From Pristionchus mayeri (Eukaryota; Nematoda; Chromadorea; Rhabditida; Neodiplogasteridae), in the NCBI GenBank assembly GCA_036245805.1, contig BTRK01000003.1, forward strand, positions 40,503,215 through 40,567,214: a stretch of DNA of 64,000 bases. Reading direction: 5' to 3'. Position numbers and translations under genes: made by a program. Positions 1 through 10,516 of this stretch are shown piece by piece; positions within the stretch are counted from its first letter, which is position 1, and each line of letters opens with the position of its first letter. The notes under the pieces were generated by a model. It was not told where the DNA came from, did not search any database, and saw only the letters and a list, made by a program, of their open reading frames with translations.

Positions 1-379
1 ATATTAGAAATGGCTCTTTAAAATCATGGGAATTTTTCCTATGTTTAGCATCGTCGGAAATCGCAAGCTCCCCCCCCCCTTTGCTAACACTATAAGTTAA
101 CGATTTCTTATAGAAATACTGCATATTTTGATTTGATTTCTCGCGATATTAAGTAATTTAATGTGAGAAACACATAATTTTCAGGATTTACCTCTATAAT
201 TGTTAGGAAGCCCGTAAGATGCTTGAAACTTTTGAAAATTTCAAAACGTTTCAGCTTGTTCATTGTACCGTTGAAAATGAAAGGTACGATAGGCAGGCGA
301 GAGGGCGCGCTCTAACTTCGCCGGGTCAGAGCGAGGGCAGAGGGGCGCGATGCGTGCGTTCAAGGGCTGCCTTAACGAG
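1..379. other. Unassigned flank with C-run and GC-rich patch
   Basis: AT-rich sequence with a C-run near 70-80 and a GC-rich patch near 300-380. The open frames here are short and show no domain or third-position GC pattern. I see no gene. Confidence 0.4.
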
Positions 380-749
380 CCGTACGGGTCAGATGCGGGT
401 CAAGGCATTTCTCTGCTCTCCGTGGACGTATCGCTTAGCAATTAGTACCTATTTGATAAGCTCGATGAGAGCTATCGAAAACATGTAAATTTGTGTGGAT
501 AATTTTGATTTTCAATTGCACACCGTCAGAATGGTAAAGAGAGCTATGGGGATGTCGCTCGTCTCCCTGGCGCTCTCTCGCTCTCCAATGCTCTCTCGCT
601 TATCTTTTGTGAATTTTCGACTTGATCATTTTTGTTCGAAGACAGGATTTCGATAGCTCTCGTCGAGCTGATTTCAACGGTGTAGAGCACATCCAATTTC
701 GCAAATTTAGTGCTAAGAAAATCCTCAACCCGCATCTGACCCGTACGGG
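380..749. mobile_element. Palindromic MITE-like element, about 370 bp
   Basis: The ends are inverted copies: CCGTACGGGTCAGATGCGGG at 380-399 and its complement ending at 748. A second inverted pair lies inside (GAGAGCTATCGAAA at about 467-480 against its complement near 648-661), so the element can fold into a hairpin with a loop rich in CTCTC repeats. No transposase frame is present. The target-site duplication is not clear. Confidence 0.6.
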
Positions 750-942
750 AAAATGACTCGACCGCTGAAGTCGCTTAAGAAATATGTTGATTTTCTCAGA
801 TAGTCTGTTTTATAGTTTTCACCGATTACATGACGCTGAACAGTACCGAAAATCCTTTGATGTCCCATCGAATAACGAAATGTTCATAAGCTAGACGTTA
901 TCCAGCACTGGTCACATATTATTTATAAAAAAAAATGTCAAA

Positions 943-2728
943 CCGACCCGGTGCACTCTCGCTTTACCTCGACTACTTCACCTTGTGATCATCAATGTAG
1001 CCAATGCTAGATTGATCCTAATTTGTACAATTAAAATTAAGTCAAACATTAAACATCAAGCACTTACTGGCTACAATCAACTTGAGCGACAAGTAAGATT
1101 ACGCGTCTAAGGCGTAATCTCATCTTAGTCGGTGGCTTCGCAGAACCCGGAGATCGACTCTCGGATGAGGGAGAGGACGGGATGGAAAGATAGACTTCTT
1201 TTCTTTTCGTACGCTACATCCATGAGAGGCCAGAATCCGGGTGTTGTGTAGAACTCAGGAGTAATTACAATTTTTTTATAAAATACCCGAAAAAGAAGCT
1301 TCCGTACCCTATCATTACCCTATCTATCATGTATTCTCATATCCTCCCTACAGTACCTGGAGCGGCAGCGGAGTGGAGAATAGTGCGGGTCGTCTCGCGT
1401 GTTTAACTTAGAATACGAACTTTTAAAGATAACCAGACGATGCAATATTTTTTTAAAATTTTGTTATAAACCATACCCCAACAGCTAATCGACAACTTTA
1501 GAACTGCATGCTCTATTTAGAAGTGGCGAAACCAGAGCCTAACAGGATTAGGAAATGCACTTCGAGGGTTGAAAATAGGAGGGATCTGTTGTGTAAAATC
1601 GAACTCACTGAGCAGTCGCTGCATTGAATTTACTCATGACGATTACTTCATTAAGCTATCAAGCCTGAATCAACCGGGTCGATTTCCCCATGTCTACAAT
1701 TCGGAAAGTTTTGGAAAGTTTTAGAGTTAACGGACGCAGAAAATGTAAACAGAACGAAACATTTTCGATTGATCCATCCTGGAGCATTCGAACTTCGACC
1801 TGACTACTACTATTTTGAGAACTGTCATGCAATAATAACAACTTCACTATTTTTGCAATACTCATCCTCACCTCTCTCAATGGTCGGCTCAAGCAGGAGT
1901 AAAGGATGGTCATGTGATGAACCTCACACAATTTTTGCCAATTACCTTAATTATTATAATTAAACAATCTTTAATTGGTGGACGTTATCATACAATTGAT
2001 GATAATGAATCCCAAACAAACCATCCAGTTAGTCAATGGGAGTTGAACAACATTACATCTGGCTTCCGGCCGAGACTAAGCTGGTAATACGAAAGGCAAA
2101 ATGCCTGTAGACGATTCGCAAGTGGACCATGTCCTCTTACAATCCGAGTGTGCCTGAAAGAGCAGAGATTACAGAGATTAGTGGTCATAGATCAAAGATT
2201 AGCTTAGAATGTAGACTTTTGTGAATTACGAAATTACAAATTACGCAATTCGAAATTAGCAATTACGAAATTCTTGCAAAATAATCGAAAATGAATCTTC
2301 CGTATCCTAGCATTGTCCTGACATATCCTTCCTACAGTATACCTGGAGCAGCAGCGGAGTGGAGAATAGTGCGGTCGTCTCGCGTTATCCACCACTCTGT
2401 TCCTCCAAGTGAGGGCTGCTACACATCGTAGCCAGTCGGACCAAGTCGGAGGTGATTACGTCCAAAAGTGGCCGACATTTCTCAGAAGGGAGAAGGCATT
2501 TTATGAGTGTATTTTCTTTTTTTAAAGAAAAGGAGTAGTCGCGGAATGCATGATCCCAGAACCGATGCATTTCATTGAAAAGACGAAACATAAAACCCGC
2601 GAGGTCAATTTCAGAATCATGATTGCATCGTGCAGTCGACGTTGGATGAGACTCTCTACAGCAGTGGATCACTTGCGAATCGTGTCCAGGTGCTCCTCCT
2701 CCGATGTTGTGTTACTATCCGCGCACAC
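943..2728 (-). pseudogene. Decayed exon cluster of an unidentified gene family (cluster 1)
   Basis: On the minus strand, in transcription order, this holds four exon-like modules. Module I (2728 down to about 2637) follows an acceptor ending TCTCTCAG and reads through EEHLDTIRKWSTAAESLI-type sequence. Module H (2480 to about 2345) carries LLDVITSDLVRL, then a one-base loss relative to other copies. Module F (about 1265-1100) contains TPGFWPLMDVA and SLS. Module D (1010-943) encodes a short GEVVEVKREC-like segment. The same I-H-F-D order recurs at 19.3-18.5 kb. Stops and shifts show that this copy is not functional. I do not recognise the protein. Segments between the modules are AT-rich, including a short stretch built of repeated AAATTACGAAATT-like words near 2225-2280. 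Confidence 0.45.
1766..1850. repeat. Dispersed module K, copy 1
   Basis: A segment of about 80 bases, recognisable by CGATTGATCCATCCTGGAGC, that recurs near 3090-3185, 19555-19640, 37870-37945, 41725-41850 and 45130-45205, and inverted near 26315-26400. Both strands stay open in several copies (plus strand IHPGAFELRPDYYSF-like, minus strand SQVVARMLQDGSIG-like), so the coding strand cannot be settled by eye. Confidence 0.5.
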
Positions 2729-2734
2729 CTGAGA

Positions 2735-3388
2735 GAAAGGAAATGCATTGTATCATAGATCAAAAGTTAGATAAAAAGGGGAAAAACTTTTAAAAATATT
2801 TTAAAGACGACCTCCCATCGACTTATCGGAGACTTTCCAGCTGTTTGGCCTATTTAGAAGTGGCGAAATCAGAGCCTAACTGGACAAGGAAATGCATGTC
2901 TTCCAAGCTGGAGGAACTGATTTTGACATAGTAAATTCGTTGAACAATAGACTCATAAGTGAATTGTCCCGCACAGTTTCACATTTAATTCAGCTCTCAA
3001 GCCTGAATCAACAGATTGGCTTTCCCACTTTCCACAACTCGACAAGTGCAAGATTAGGAGGATGCGGAATGTCGAGAGACTAACAAATTTCCGATTGATC
3101 CATCCTGGGGCATTCGAGCTACGGCCTGACTACTACTCTTTTGACAACTGTCGTCCCATGATAACATCCCCACAATTGACAAACATATCGAAGTCAACAA
3201 TCTCAATCGGCGACTCCGTGCAAGATGGCCTGGCGATGCACTTCCGATCCCGCAATTCCCCTAAATTAAAGAAATCCTGTGGTCAGAAAAGTTTATTTTT
3301 AAAAATTTATATAATTTTGAATATCGCTAGTCATCGTCGATTCAAAACTTATGTAAAAACTTTAAAAAATATTAAAAATATGTTTCGT
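2735..3388. other. Repeat modules J and K, no intact gene
   Basis: This stretch contains module J (GTGGCGAAATCAGAGCCTAA near 2860; sister copies near 1525, 37605 and 44920) and module K (3090-3185). The plus-strand frame over module K stays open but has no start context or splice signals I trust. Otherwise AT-rich, with no gene seen. Confidence 0.4.
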
Positions 3389-3721
3389 ATTGAAAATACA
3401 GCTTGAAAATAACAAATTTAAAAAACTGTTCGTGTTGTACATTGTGGGGTAGTACTGTAGTTTGGTGAGTAATGTGCGGTCATTTTGTAAAAGTTGTTGG
3501 CTTCCGGCGCCCTTCCGCCGTCAGCGTTTTTTTCACGTTTTGCTCGTGTTTATGTGTTTTATGATCAATGTACTTGAGCCGAACTACGGAAACTACTCAT
3601 CACGCTTTGAATTGCACCTGGAAAACGTGTTTTTACTAAAAGTGAATCGAAAAGCTCGCTCATTTTCACTGGCGTTCTCTTGCCTTGTCGCTCTAGCAAT
3701 ACTGAGTCAATCGATAGTAGA
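3389..3721. repeat. Source copy of a 333-bp perfect duplication
   Basis: By eye, base for base identical to 10516-10848, same orientation. Here it lies just upstream of the Skp1/esterase locus, so it may hold 5' regulatory or non-coding exon sequence. Both copies carry the same open frames on both strands, including one with a hydrophobic N-terminal stretch on the plus strand. No splice signals, domain or codon bias make me call a protein. Confidence 0.8.
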
Positions 3722-3803
3722 CGAGGGAATAGGTGAAGGAGGAGGAGAGGGCACTGATCTACCCCTCCCCCGGCCCCCTCCCGCCTTTCTCGGGAGCACG
3801 TAC

Positions 3804-3810
3804 TATAAAG
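3804..3810 (+). promoter_or_regulatory. Possible TATA box upstream of the Skp1/esterase locus
   Basis: TATAAAG about 340 bases before the first ATG, after a C/T-rich stretch (3750-3790). Position and motif fit a core promoter. No other promoter evidence. Confidence 0.25.
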
Positions 3811-4133
3811 TGCTTCTCTTCCATCGGCGCGCGTCTCTGATTTACTTATTTTCGTCAATTTAATTCTGGTTCTCGTATTTGCGTATTTTTTGAACTCGAA
3901 TGTTATTATATTCCAGCGCTTTCGCTAATTGTTTAACATTTCAGAGAAGAGCTCTTTCTCGCCTAGCGAGACGCCAGTAGCCACAGCTACACCACTCACA
4001 CACTAACAAGAAAGCGAGTATTGCCACTGCTCGCACCTCCACGCACCAAGCGCAACAGCGAACACCGCTGAAGGAGCTGCGAAGCGAGGTTGGTCTCTAA
4101 TCGGATCACTTATCGATTGCTCACCCTCTCATA

Positions 4134-4143
4134 TTCGATTCAG
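4134..4143 (+). promoter_or_regulatory. Splice acceptor directly before the start codon (possible SL trans-splice site)
   Basis: CATATTCGATTCAG ends at 4143 and the ATG begins at 4144. In nematodes an acceptor immediately upstream of the initiator codon usually marks spliced-leader addition, but a 5' UTR intron would look the same. Confidence 0.45.
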
Positions 4144-4259
4144 ATGGCTGGCGAGAAGCAGAAGAAGGGATCGCATCTCATCGCCGGAGGCACGATCGTG
4201 CGCGTGGGCGTGTTGGTACTGCTGACGGCTGCAGCCCTCTACTGTCCGCCCCCGACAAG
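4144..4259 (+). CDS. Start exon with signal-anchor-like N-terminus
   Basis: 38 codons plus two bases: a short basic N-terminus, a hydrophobic segment at about residues 18-32 (VRVGVLVLLTAAALY), then CPPP and a donor AAG/GTACAG. Ownership is uncertain. Its phase joins directly, without a frame change, to the esterase-like exon at 6221, and a type-II signal anchor is usual for AADAC-family esterases. Alternatively, one extra C in its C-run (4248-4253) would make it continue in frame into the Skp1-like exon at 4491. The SL-type acceptor before the ATG supports it as a genuine first exon. Confidence 0.5.
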
Positions 4260-4490
4260 GTACAGACGATGTAGATTAGGATTATTGCAATGTGACTTTT
4301 ATTTTATATAAGCACGATGCACAAGGGTAGTTTCCCATAACCTTACAAGAGTGATATTGAAGGACGTATGCATTGCGATTACTAGTTTAGATTTAATTAT
4401 TGAATGCGCAAATATGCTCGTAGGGTCAACCTGTTTGTCGTTATTTTACTGTTCAACATTTAAAATTATTTTTAATTATTAAAAACTCAG

Positions 4491-5895
4491 GCGTGCAACT
4501 TCTCGAAGGAGGAGCTGGCGAAGCGGGAGGTCGTCCCATCGACATCGCCAACAACAAGGAGTTCCGGGAGCCGGCCGACGGTAAGTAGGCTCTACTTTTA
4601 ATGACGGGATTCGCCATATCATTTCCTTGAAACTGAAAAGTAGCTATCCTAATTATTGCTGAAACTCGTGCCAGAAAAAAAGAGAGCCCGGAGCCGAAAA
4701 TGTCGAGGGTAACTAGATAACTAGCCTGCGGCCGGTCTGTTTGTCGAAGATATGCATATTGGATCTACTTTTGATTCTCAGATCGCCATAGTGAATTTGT
4801 ATTTTTTGATTGTGATGGTCCCTCATGAATTCTAAAAGTTGCCAAGCCAATTTGTGATTCTCAAGAAGATTCAAAATGTTTATAATTAAATTATTTAAAT
4901 ATCGAATGCCAGGTGATGTGCGCGTACAAGCTGGTATCCGTGCACTTCAAGTGATTCGGCTTCCAGCATATGGTCGAGAGCTTCTCCCACAAGCAGCACC
5001 CCCGACTGTTCTCCAAGTTTCACCGCGAGGTTCGTGTTTCGGACGATTCGTTTATGAGGTGTCGATGAAACATGAAAGTGGTGGGACGAGCGATCACTTT
5101 GCGAAGGACTCGTGGCATTTCGAATATAGGAGTACTGCAGCTACTGATTGGACCTTATACTGCAGGTGCAGTCTGGCATCAACTCCGACTTTGTCATCCC
5201 ACTGCCAAACGTCACCAACTCCGACATGCAGCTCATCCTCAACTGGCTGCAGGGGTAAGTTATTTTTAAATATTTTAAATAAAAATTTGAAAAAAACGAA
5301 AATATGCTAAGGATAATATTTTGTAGTTTCCCACCCCACCCCACCGAGCAAGAGGTAGAAACGCGCCACAACAGCGACAACAAATACTGCGGACGGGTAC
5401 GGTCTCGTGAGGGTTCGGTGGTTTTAACCTGATGTCTAATTAAAATTGATGTCCTTACAGACCCAGATCGCGCCCCTAGAACGACGCTTCTTCGAGGCAC
5501 TACCCACGGCGAACGCGCTGTTCGGCATGCTCAATTCAGCGATGTAAGAATTTTTTAAATATTATTTCTAGATTTTCGAAAATATGACAAACGATAACGC
5601 CAATCTCACACAGGTACCTCGACATTCCTTCGATCTCCGAGGCTGGCTCATCCTATATGGCCGAGAAGATAAAGGTATACGACTGTGGTTGAAATTGACC
5701 TTTGATATACACAGGACACGGCTGTGGAAGAAGCGCGTGCCTACATGAATCTGCCCGATGACATACAAGGATGGGAAATGGATCAGATGAAGGATGACCT
5801 GCTGTGGTTGAAACAGGTATTGGTCGGTATTGGCCATTTATCAATATCTAATCGATATCTAATGCCAGGATGCCCCAGGTAAGCGAGGGAGCTAG
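4491..5895 (+). pseudogene. Skp1-related (skr-type) gene, disrupted
   Basis: Skp1 proteins bridge cullin and F-box proteins in SCF ubiquitin ligases. Exons seen: 4491-4580, 4913-5029, 5166-5254, 5327-5396, 5461-5543, 5614-5674, 5715-5816, 5869-5895 (stop). From 4913 onward the exon phases fit. Family marks are IPLPNV (5206-5223), YLDIPSISEAG and AEKIKDTAVEEARAYMNLPDD, matching the Skp1 core and the C-terminal F-box-binding helices, and LLWLKQ where Skp1 ends. Disruptions: an in-frame TGA in exon 4913-5029 (after VSVHFK), a one-base frame change in exon 4491-4580 (REVV then IDIANNKEFREPAD, at a C-run), and a phase clash at the 4580/4913 junction. Introns are short and codons end in G/C. No ATG precedes 4491 in its own frame, so the start is either the exon at 4144 or missing. 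It is a recent pseudogene or an intact gene with base-calling errors. Confidence 0.7.
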
Positions 5896-6220
5896 GGAAT
5901 GGGATGGTCGAATAGGGTCGTATAGTGAGGTCGCTAGGCTCCTCGCTTGGCCATCCTTAGTATGGACGTGGGGAAAGTGGTGATCATCTCTAGTGAGGGC
6001 TTGTATATACAGCGGCAATTATTTCAACGTACACTATCTCGATGGAATATCACTCCATTCAACTCAACATTGACATATTTATCGTGGCCATTTAATGGTT
6101 CAATTTTTCGATTCATCCTCTTTATATTTGTTTTCCAAAACGCAGTCAACCATAGGAAAGGCTTTGTTGGAAAAAAAACACTAGTCTCATCCGAAACCAT
6201 ATTTACTATAATTGTTGTAG
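5896..6220. other. Spacer between Skp1-like and esterase-like exons
   Basis: AT-rich sequence ending in the acceptor TTGTTGTAG at 6220. It does not contain the esterase exons that should carry the oxyanion-hole HGGG and nucleophile GxSxG motifs. Confidence 0.4.
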
Positions 6221-7176
6221 ACCCCTCTCTGTGGCCTTTTACTGCCTGTGGTACGCGGGCGTCGACGTGAATGCGCACCCCGAGTTCGCCCACGCCGCAA
6301 CCACCAACGGATACGTGAGCGAGGAGGCCAGGAATCAGATACGGTATCGATTGATGGTTACGGTATGAGAAGGTATTGATCGTTACAGTACATGGACTAC
6401 AACGTGCTGCCGGAGGCCTTCCATGACGATGTTAATGGCACGGACCTCCCGCAGCCGGTGATCGTCAAGAAGGAGTTGATGGTGCGGTAGCCCATACGTG
6501 GGCAGTGATTGCTGCTGAGTTTTAAAACCCGGGATGGCGCCCACTAGTTCAGTGACAAAACCGGCAAGGTTTACGGAAACTGGTGCACTAAAATTGGCAG
6601 AAGTATTATCCAGAGGTGGGCACGGTCCGGCCCAAATTTGAGGGCATTAGATTATCTCATAGGGGCATTTGATTAGGACCAAAGGTATTAGATTTTTAGA
6701 ACGACCGTTCCACAGCCTACTTTGAGACACAATTCTGGAAGATTTGGACAACTTCTAAAATTTTCAAAATTTCGCCCCATCCACGGGCATTAGATTTTCT
6801 CCTGGGGGCATTTGATTAGGATCAAAGGCATTAGATTTTTAGAATCACTGTTTGCCAGGCTACTTTGAGCCAAAGTACAGGAGGAACTGAACAACTTCGT
6901 AAAAATTGTGGGTCGTTGCCTGCCCACGTATGGTATTATCCAAAACCGGGATGGCTTTGCTGCTAGAATCAAGGGTGCCCATGTTCTGCGGCTACGATAA
7001 TCTATCACAATCTGGTTTTGTAGGAGTACGTCATGCCGTTCCTGACGAATCCGGACTTCGCTCCGATGATGCAGCCCGATCTGTCCGACCTGCCGCGCGC
7101 CCTGTTCGCCACGTGCGAGTTCGACGTGCTGCGAGATGAGGGAGCCATCTACGCCCATCGACTGAAGGAGACCAAG
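6221..7176 (+). pseudogene. Arylacetamide-deacetylase-like esterase, 3' part only
   Basis: AADAC-type enzymes are ER-anchored serine hydrolases of the alpha/beta-hydrolase fold. Exons: 6221-6343 (LSVAFYCLWYAGVDV, then VSEEARNQIR), 6389-6481 (YMDYNVLPEAF to KKELM) and 7024-7176 (EYVMPFLTNPDFAPMM and CEFDVLRDEG). The last motif holds the family's catalytic aspartate, in FDVLRDEG. The 6481/7024 junction is in phase. The 6343/6389 junction is not, unless a base is missing or the donor lies at 6314. No exon with HGGG, GxSxG or the C-terminal catalytic histidine is visible between 4144 and 9600, so no active enzyme can be made from what is seen here. A good donor (AAG/GTGAGT) follows the last exon, but the antisense THAP gene begins shortly after. 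Confidence 0.65.
6625..6860. repeat. Two direct repeats inside the esterase intron
   Basis: The phrase GGGGCATTTGATTAGGA followed by AAAGG(T/C)ATTAGATTTTTAGAA occurs twice (about 6662-6700 and 6806-6845), each followed by CAGGCTACTTTGAG-like sequence. A local duplication of about 140 bases. Confidence 0.6.
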
Positions 7177-7338
7177 GTGAGTAGGAGCGGAGGGACAGGG
7201 GGGGGGGTATATTTTCAAAAGTTATTTATTAATCACCATCAACACAAGTACAAATTGAGGATAACATAATAATGAAAGTTGGAAAATACGCATGTGCCCC
7301 TAACAATTGTCCAGTTCCTGCATGTTCCTATTCTAATC

Positions 7339-9556
7339 CTACTTCTTCCCTCTGCCCCTCTTGGCTGGCTCGTTTCCATCCCCCTCGTAACCTTCCTCTT
7401 CTCCATCCGCTTCCTCCCCTCTTCCCCTCTTCGTCTTCCTCACTCTCCTCGGTCTCTCTGGCTGCTTCACCTCCCCTTCTTCGCCTGCTTCCTCTTCCTC
7501 AGATGTCTCGTCTTCCTCTGCAACCCTCCCCTTCCCTCTGGTGCTTCCTCTCGCCTTCCCTTGTTCCCTTCGCCCCCTTCCACGATCAGCTGGAGTCTTC
7601 GGCTCCTCCTCCTCTCCTTCGTTCCACTCGGAACCAGAAGAACGAGTCTCCTCCCTCGTCTCTCCCCTCTCATGATCCGACTCCGAATCGCGTTCATCAC
7701 TGAACACGATCGGGTCCATGATGGGGTTCGAGTCCGAGTCGACCTCTTCACCGTATCCTCCTCCCAACTCGACGGACGCATCACTCTCTCCTCCATCGTC
7801 TACCGCATTCCCTTCCTCCTGGCCCTGCTCCTCCCCGTAGAGCGTCTTCACATAGGTGAACGAATCGGGGGCGCCGACCTTCTTGAGGTATGCGTCCAGC
7901 TTCCTTTGGCGAACCACGTCTTGGACCTCCTTCCAAACCTAAAATATTTGTTTGTTTTCTACTAGCAAATATATTACTGAGATGGAATGCTATTTTTTTT
8001 TAAAGATGCTAACCTCTCCTCTCCATTTGTGATCTACTGCAGTCATTTTCCTCTTCACGCTCAGCACCTCCCTTCCCTTCACTCTTGTCACATATGAGGA
8101 TTTCTCCTTCCTGAGATGGAGAAGGTCGGCCATCGCGATGGCGTTATGATGCAGCACCGCGAGTTTGATCTTCTCATGGTAGAATTTGGGGGAGCTGAAT
8201 ATGCGTTGTAGTAGCTCAGTTACTGTAGCTGGTTCTTTAAACTTTTGCTCAGCTTCCATAATGCGTAGGTCTTATAATGTCTTACATGGCGATATCCTTG
8301 GGCACATAGAGGTTAATCAGTCGGTTGAAGGATTCGCAGGGAGAGGTGTTCTTCTTGGGTGAAGCACGGAGGAATCCAGAGAGGAAGGTGGGCTTCAGTA
8401 TCACCTTTTTGAGCAGTCGGAATTCCTCGCTCTTCCTGTCGATCTTGTGCTGTGGTGACTCCGGTAGATCCTTGTGCGTGCATTCGCTGATCCCAGACAG
8501 AAACGGCACCTTTGTTGTATTCATTTTAACACATTTCATGCATGAGATAATACATCTAATAGTCAATTATTTAGTTATGTATTCGCACTAACTTTCTCGA
8601 AGTGCCTATGACGCCCACACACATGAGCGAGGACGCTCTTCCATCTCTCGAGACCCTTTGCCCTGCTCTTCCGGTATTGGTAGTGGACGTGGTAGCAGTG
8701 ATTAATAATGGGCTTCCACCAATGCTTGACCAGGGCGCATTTCTTCTTCTTGCTCAGCTAAATTCAGTTGTAAATATTGTATACGTATCATGTTTTAAAG
8801 TACCCCACCGAGGAACGTTTTTTCGAATTCGATGTAAGAGCTTGAACAGAGGGAAAATCAATGCCCTGACGCGCAAAAAATACTGTATCATACAGTATAT
8901 CGATTACCAGGGGAGTGCTGCACGAGGCATGTATTTTGGGTCATGGTAGGTCAAGACTAAGTATCGTACCCAATCGATCGTACAGTACCCCCAGATACCG
9001 TATGATGCTACCGTACTCCAGAATATCGTGAACTAACTTTATTTTCAAAAAGTCAATATACCGTACCCAATCTATCCTACAGTACCCATACCGTAACCCT
9101 GTGTAAAGTACCCCTTGCTACCGTAATCCACACCACTGCGGTCAATCAACTGACGTTTTTCCAAAACATTTACCATTGAGTTGATTCTTGCTCTATACCG
9201 TACCCAATAGATAGTACAGTACCCCTGATACCGTATATCACTACCGTAACCCCGATTATCGTGAACTAACTTTATTTTTTAAAGTCCTGGTACCATGTTC
9301 AATCGATTATACAGCACCCAAGTAACTACCGTAACCCAGTTCCGTCCGGTAGAGGCCCTCCTCTCTTGAAGTGATTGAGACACATCCTAGGCGTCTTCCC
9401 TTCAGCGTACATCCCGGCTACTCTCTTCTCCAGCTCGTCGTGCTCCTCCTCCAGTAGATTCAATTGCAGCAGCCACTCCTTCCTCTTCTCCTCCTTCTTC
9501 GGTACCGTTTTCGCGACCTCTACTTTACGTGGGCAGACAACGCATTTGAAGGGCAT
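7339..9556 (-). CDS. THAP-type zinc-finger protein, transposase-derived
   Basis: Minus-strand exons: 9556 to about 9330, 8757-8593, 8509-8286, 8259-8014 and 7938-7339 (stop 7341-7339). The first exon has a C2CH pattern: C5, C8, W28, C59 and H62 within CLNHF, the spacing of a THAP DNA-binding domain. Middle exons carry HWWKPIINHC, GLERWKSVLAHVCGRH, SPCESFNRLINLYVPK and KIKLAVLHHNAIAMA. These resemble a family of animal proteins related to THAP-carrying (Kolobok-like) transposases. The last exon is a 200-residue acidic/basic low-complexity tail. Junctions 8757/8593 to 8509 and 8014/7938 are in phase. Between 8286 and 8259 the gap (about 26 bases) is too short for an intron, and the first exon's donor is unclear. 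No complete DDE catalytic triad is visible, so it is probably a domesticated or truncated protein. It is antisense to the esterase remnant and starts in what would be its last intron. Confidence 0.5.
8949..9345. repeat. Degenerate repeats of TACCGTACCC-type words in the THAP-gene intron
   Basis: About three diverged units of roughly 110-140 bases, each with CCGTACCCAAT, ACAGTACCC and TACCGTAA words. Two copies also share ATCGTGAACTAACTTTATTTT (split over about 9027-9047 and 9259-9280). No frame is open. They lie between the first and second visible THAP-gene exons. Confidence 0.55.
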
Positions 9557-10148
9557 CTACTAGGAGGCAATTGCACGATATACATTGACAGCAGAACACA
9601 AAATAGTCTAAGTTCATTCGTGCGCAGTTGCGTTAAACTGGTTTACTAACCGCATACATACGAACAAACGTGATTAGCGATACAATACAAAGCAGTTTTA
9701 AGTAAAATACAACAAGAATCGCTGAAAATAAACAGGAAAACAGCGGAAAATGGTTGAAAGAGTTCGAGTGCGACCAGTCCATGAAAATTTTAATCAATTC
9801 ATATCAAATACCGTAATTGTAATACCTCGACTACACGAACAGCAAATATTTTTATTTCCCGGCTTTGTTTATTTTTAGCTTTAATAAAATTTATTTAATT
9901 TTTTTTGAATTAGTGCATTGAAATGAGGGAACAAAACTGCGCAAATTGAAGCACAGTTGATTTTTGACTGGTGGGTACCTTTAAGCACTTTTTCACTCGC
10001 TAGTGCGAAGATTTTGCATTTCCATTAACCGAGCCTGTACTAGTTTACCTCAATCGATCATCGAAAATATTTTTTTACTCTGAAGAAGAAGATCCCCAGA
10101 AAACGATTGCATCAATTCCGAGAAGGACTTGATTCAGCTACGAAGCCT
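9557..10148. other. AT-rich intergenic with a repeat fragment
   Basis: No gene seen. The part from TTTAAGCACTTTTTCACTCGC (about 9980) to CTACGAAGCCTCA (about 10150) is nearly identical to 12724-12888. At 9981-9984 it has a plain TTAA where the 12.7-kb copy is joined to the end of a MITE. Confidence 0.6.
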
Positions 10149-10382
10149 CATTCCAACTTTTTCGGATCGCTCTCGGCTTCACGAGCCTTTCACAACGCTC
10201 ACGCTTCGGGGAGTGAGAGCAGGTTGGGAAGCATTTTTGATTAAATTCCGCGAGCAATGTCGGCCAACCACTTTAGTCCCAGTTTTATGTATGAATCTAT
10301 AATTGTAAGCGACTGGTGAGAGCTGGCTTAAAACGTTGTAAAAGGCTCGTGAGGCCGAGGGCGATCCGAAAAAGTTGGAATG
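10149..10382. mobile_element. Palindromic element, about 235 bp
   Basis: The arm CATTCCAACTTTTTCGGATC starts at 10149 and its inverted copy ends at 10382. Arms of about 55 bases also share CTCGGC(C/T)TCACGAGCC. A similar single arm lies at 11799-11860. No coding sequence. Confidence 0.65.
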
Positions 10383-10386
10383 GGGC

Positions 10387-10516
10387 TAACGCCATCGCGA
10401 TGGCCGACCTTCTCCATCTCAGGAAGGAGAAATCCTCATATGTGACAAGAGTGAAGGGAAGGGAGGTGCTGAGCGTGAAGAGGAAAATGACTGCAGTAGA
10501 TCACAAATGGAGAGGA
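10387..10516 (+). pseudogene. Captured 130-bp piece of the THAP-gene exon
   Basis: By eye identical to the complement of 8017-8146, now in plus orientation. It encodes the NAIAMADLLHLRKEK to DHKWRG part of the THAP-related protein. It starts inside a codon run with no start or splice site and passes without spacer into a copy of 3390-3721. A gene fragment, not a gene. Confidence 0.85.

Noticed and set aside
6389..6490. Stop codon TAG at 6488 as the esterase end
   Set aside because: A donor at 6482 joins in phase to exon 7024-7176, which clearly continues the esterase family sequence.
7279..7965. 228-codon plus-strand frame
   Set aside because: It is the complement of the acidic tail of the minus-strand THAP-type gene. 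Its proline/leucine/serine-rich content is a shadow.
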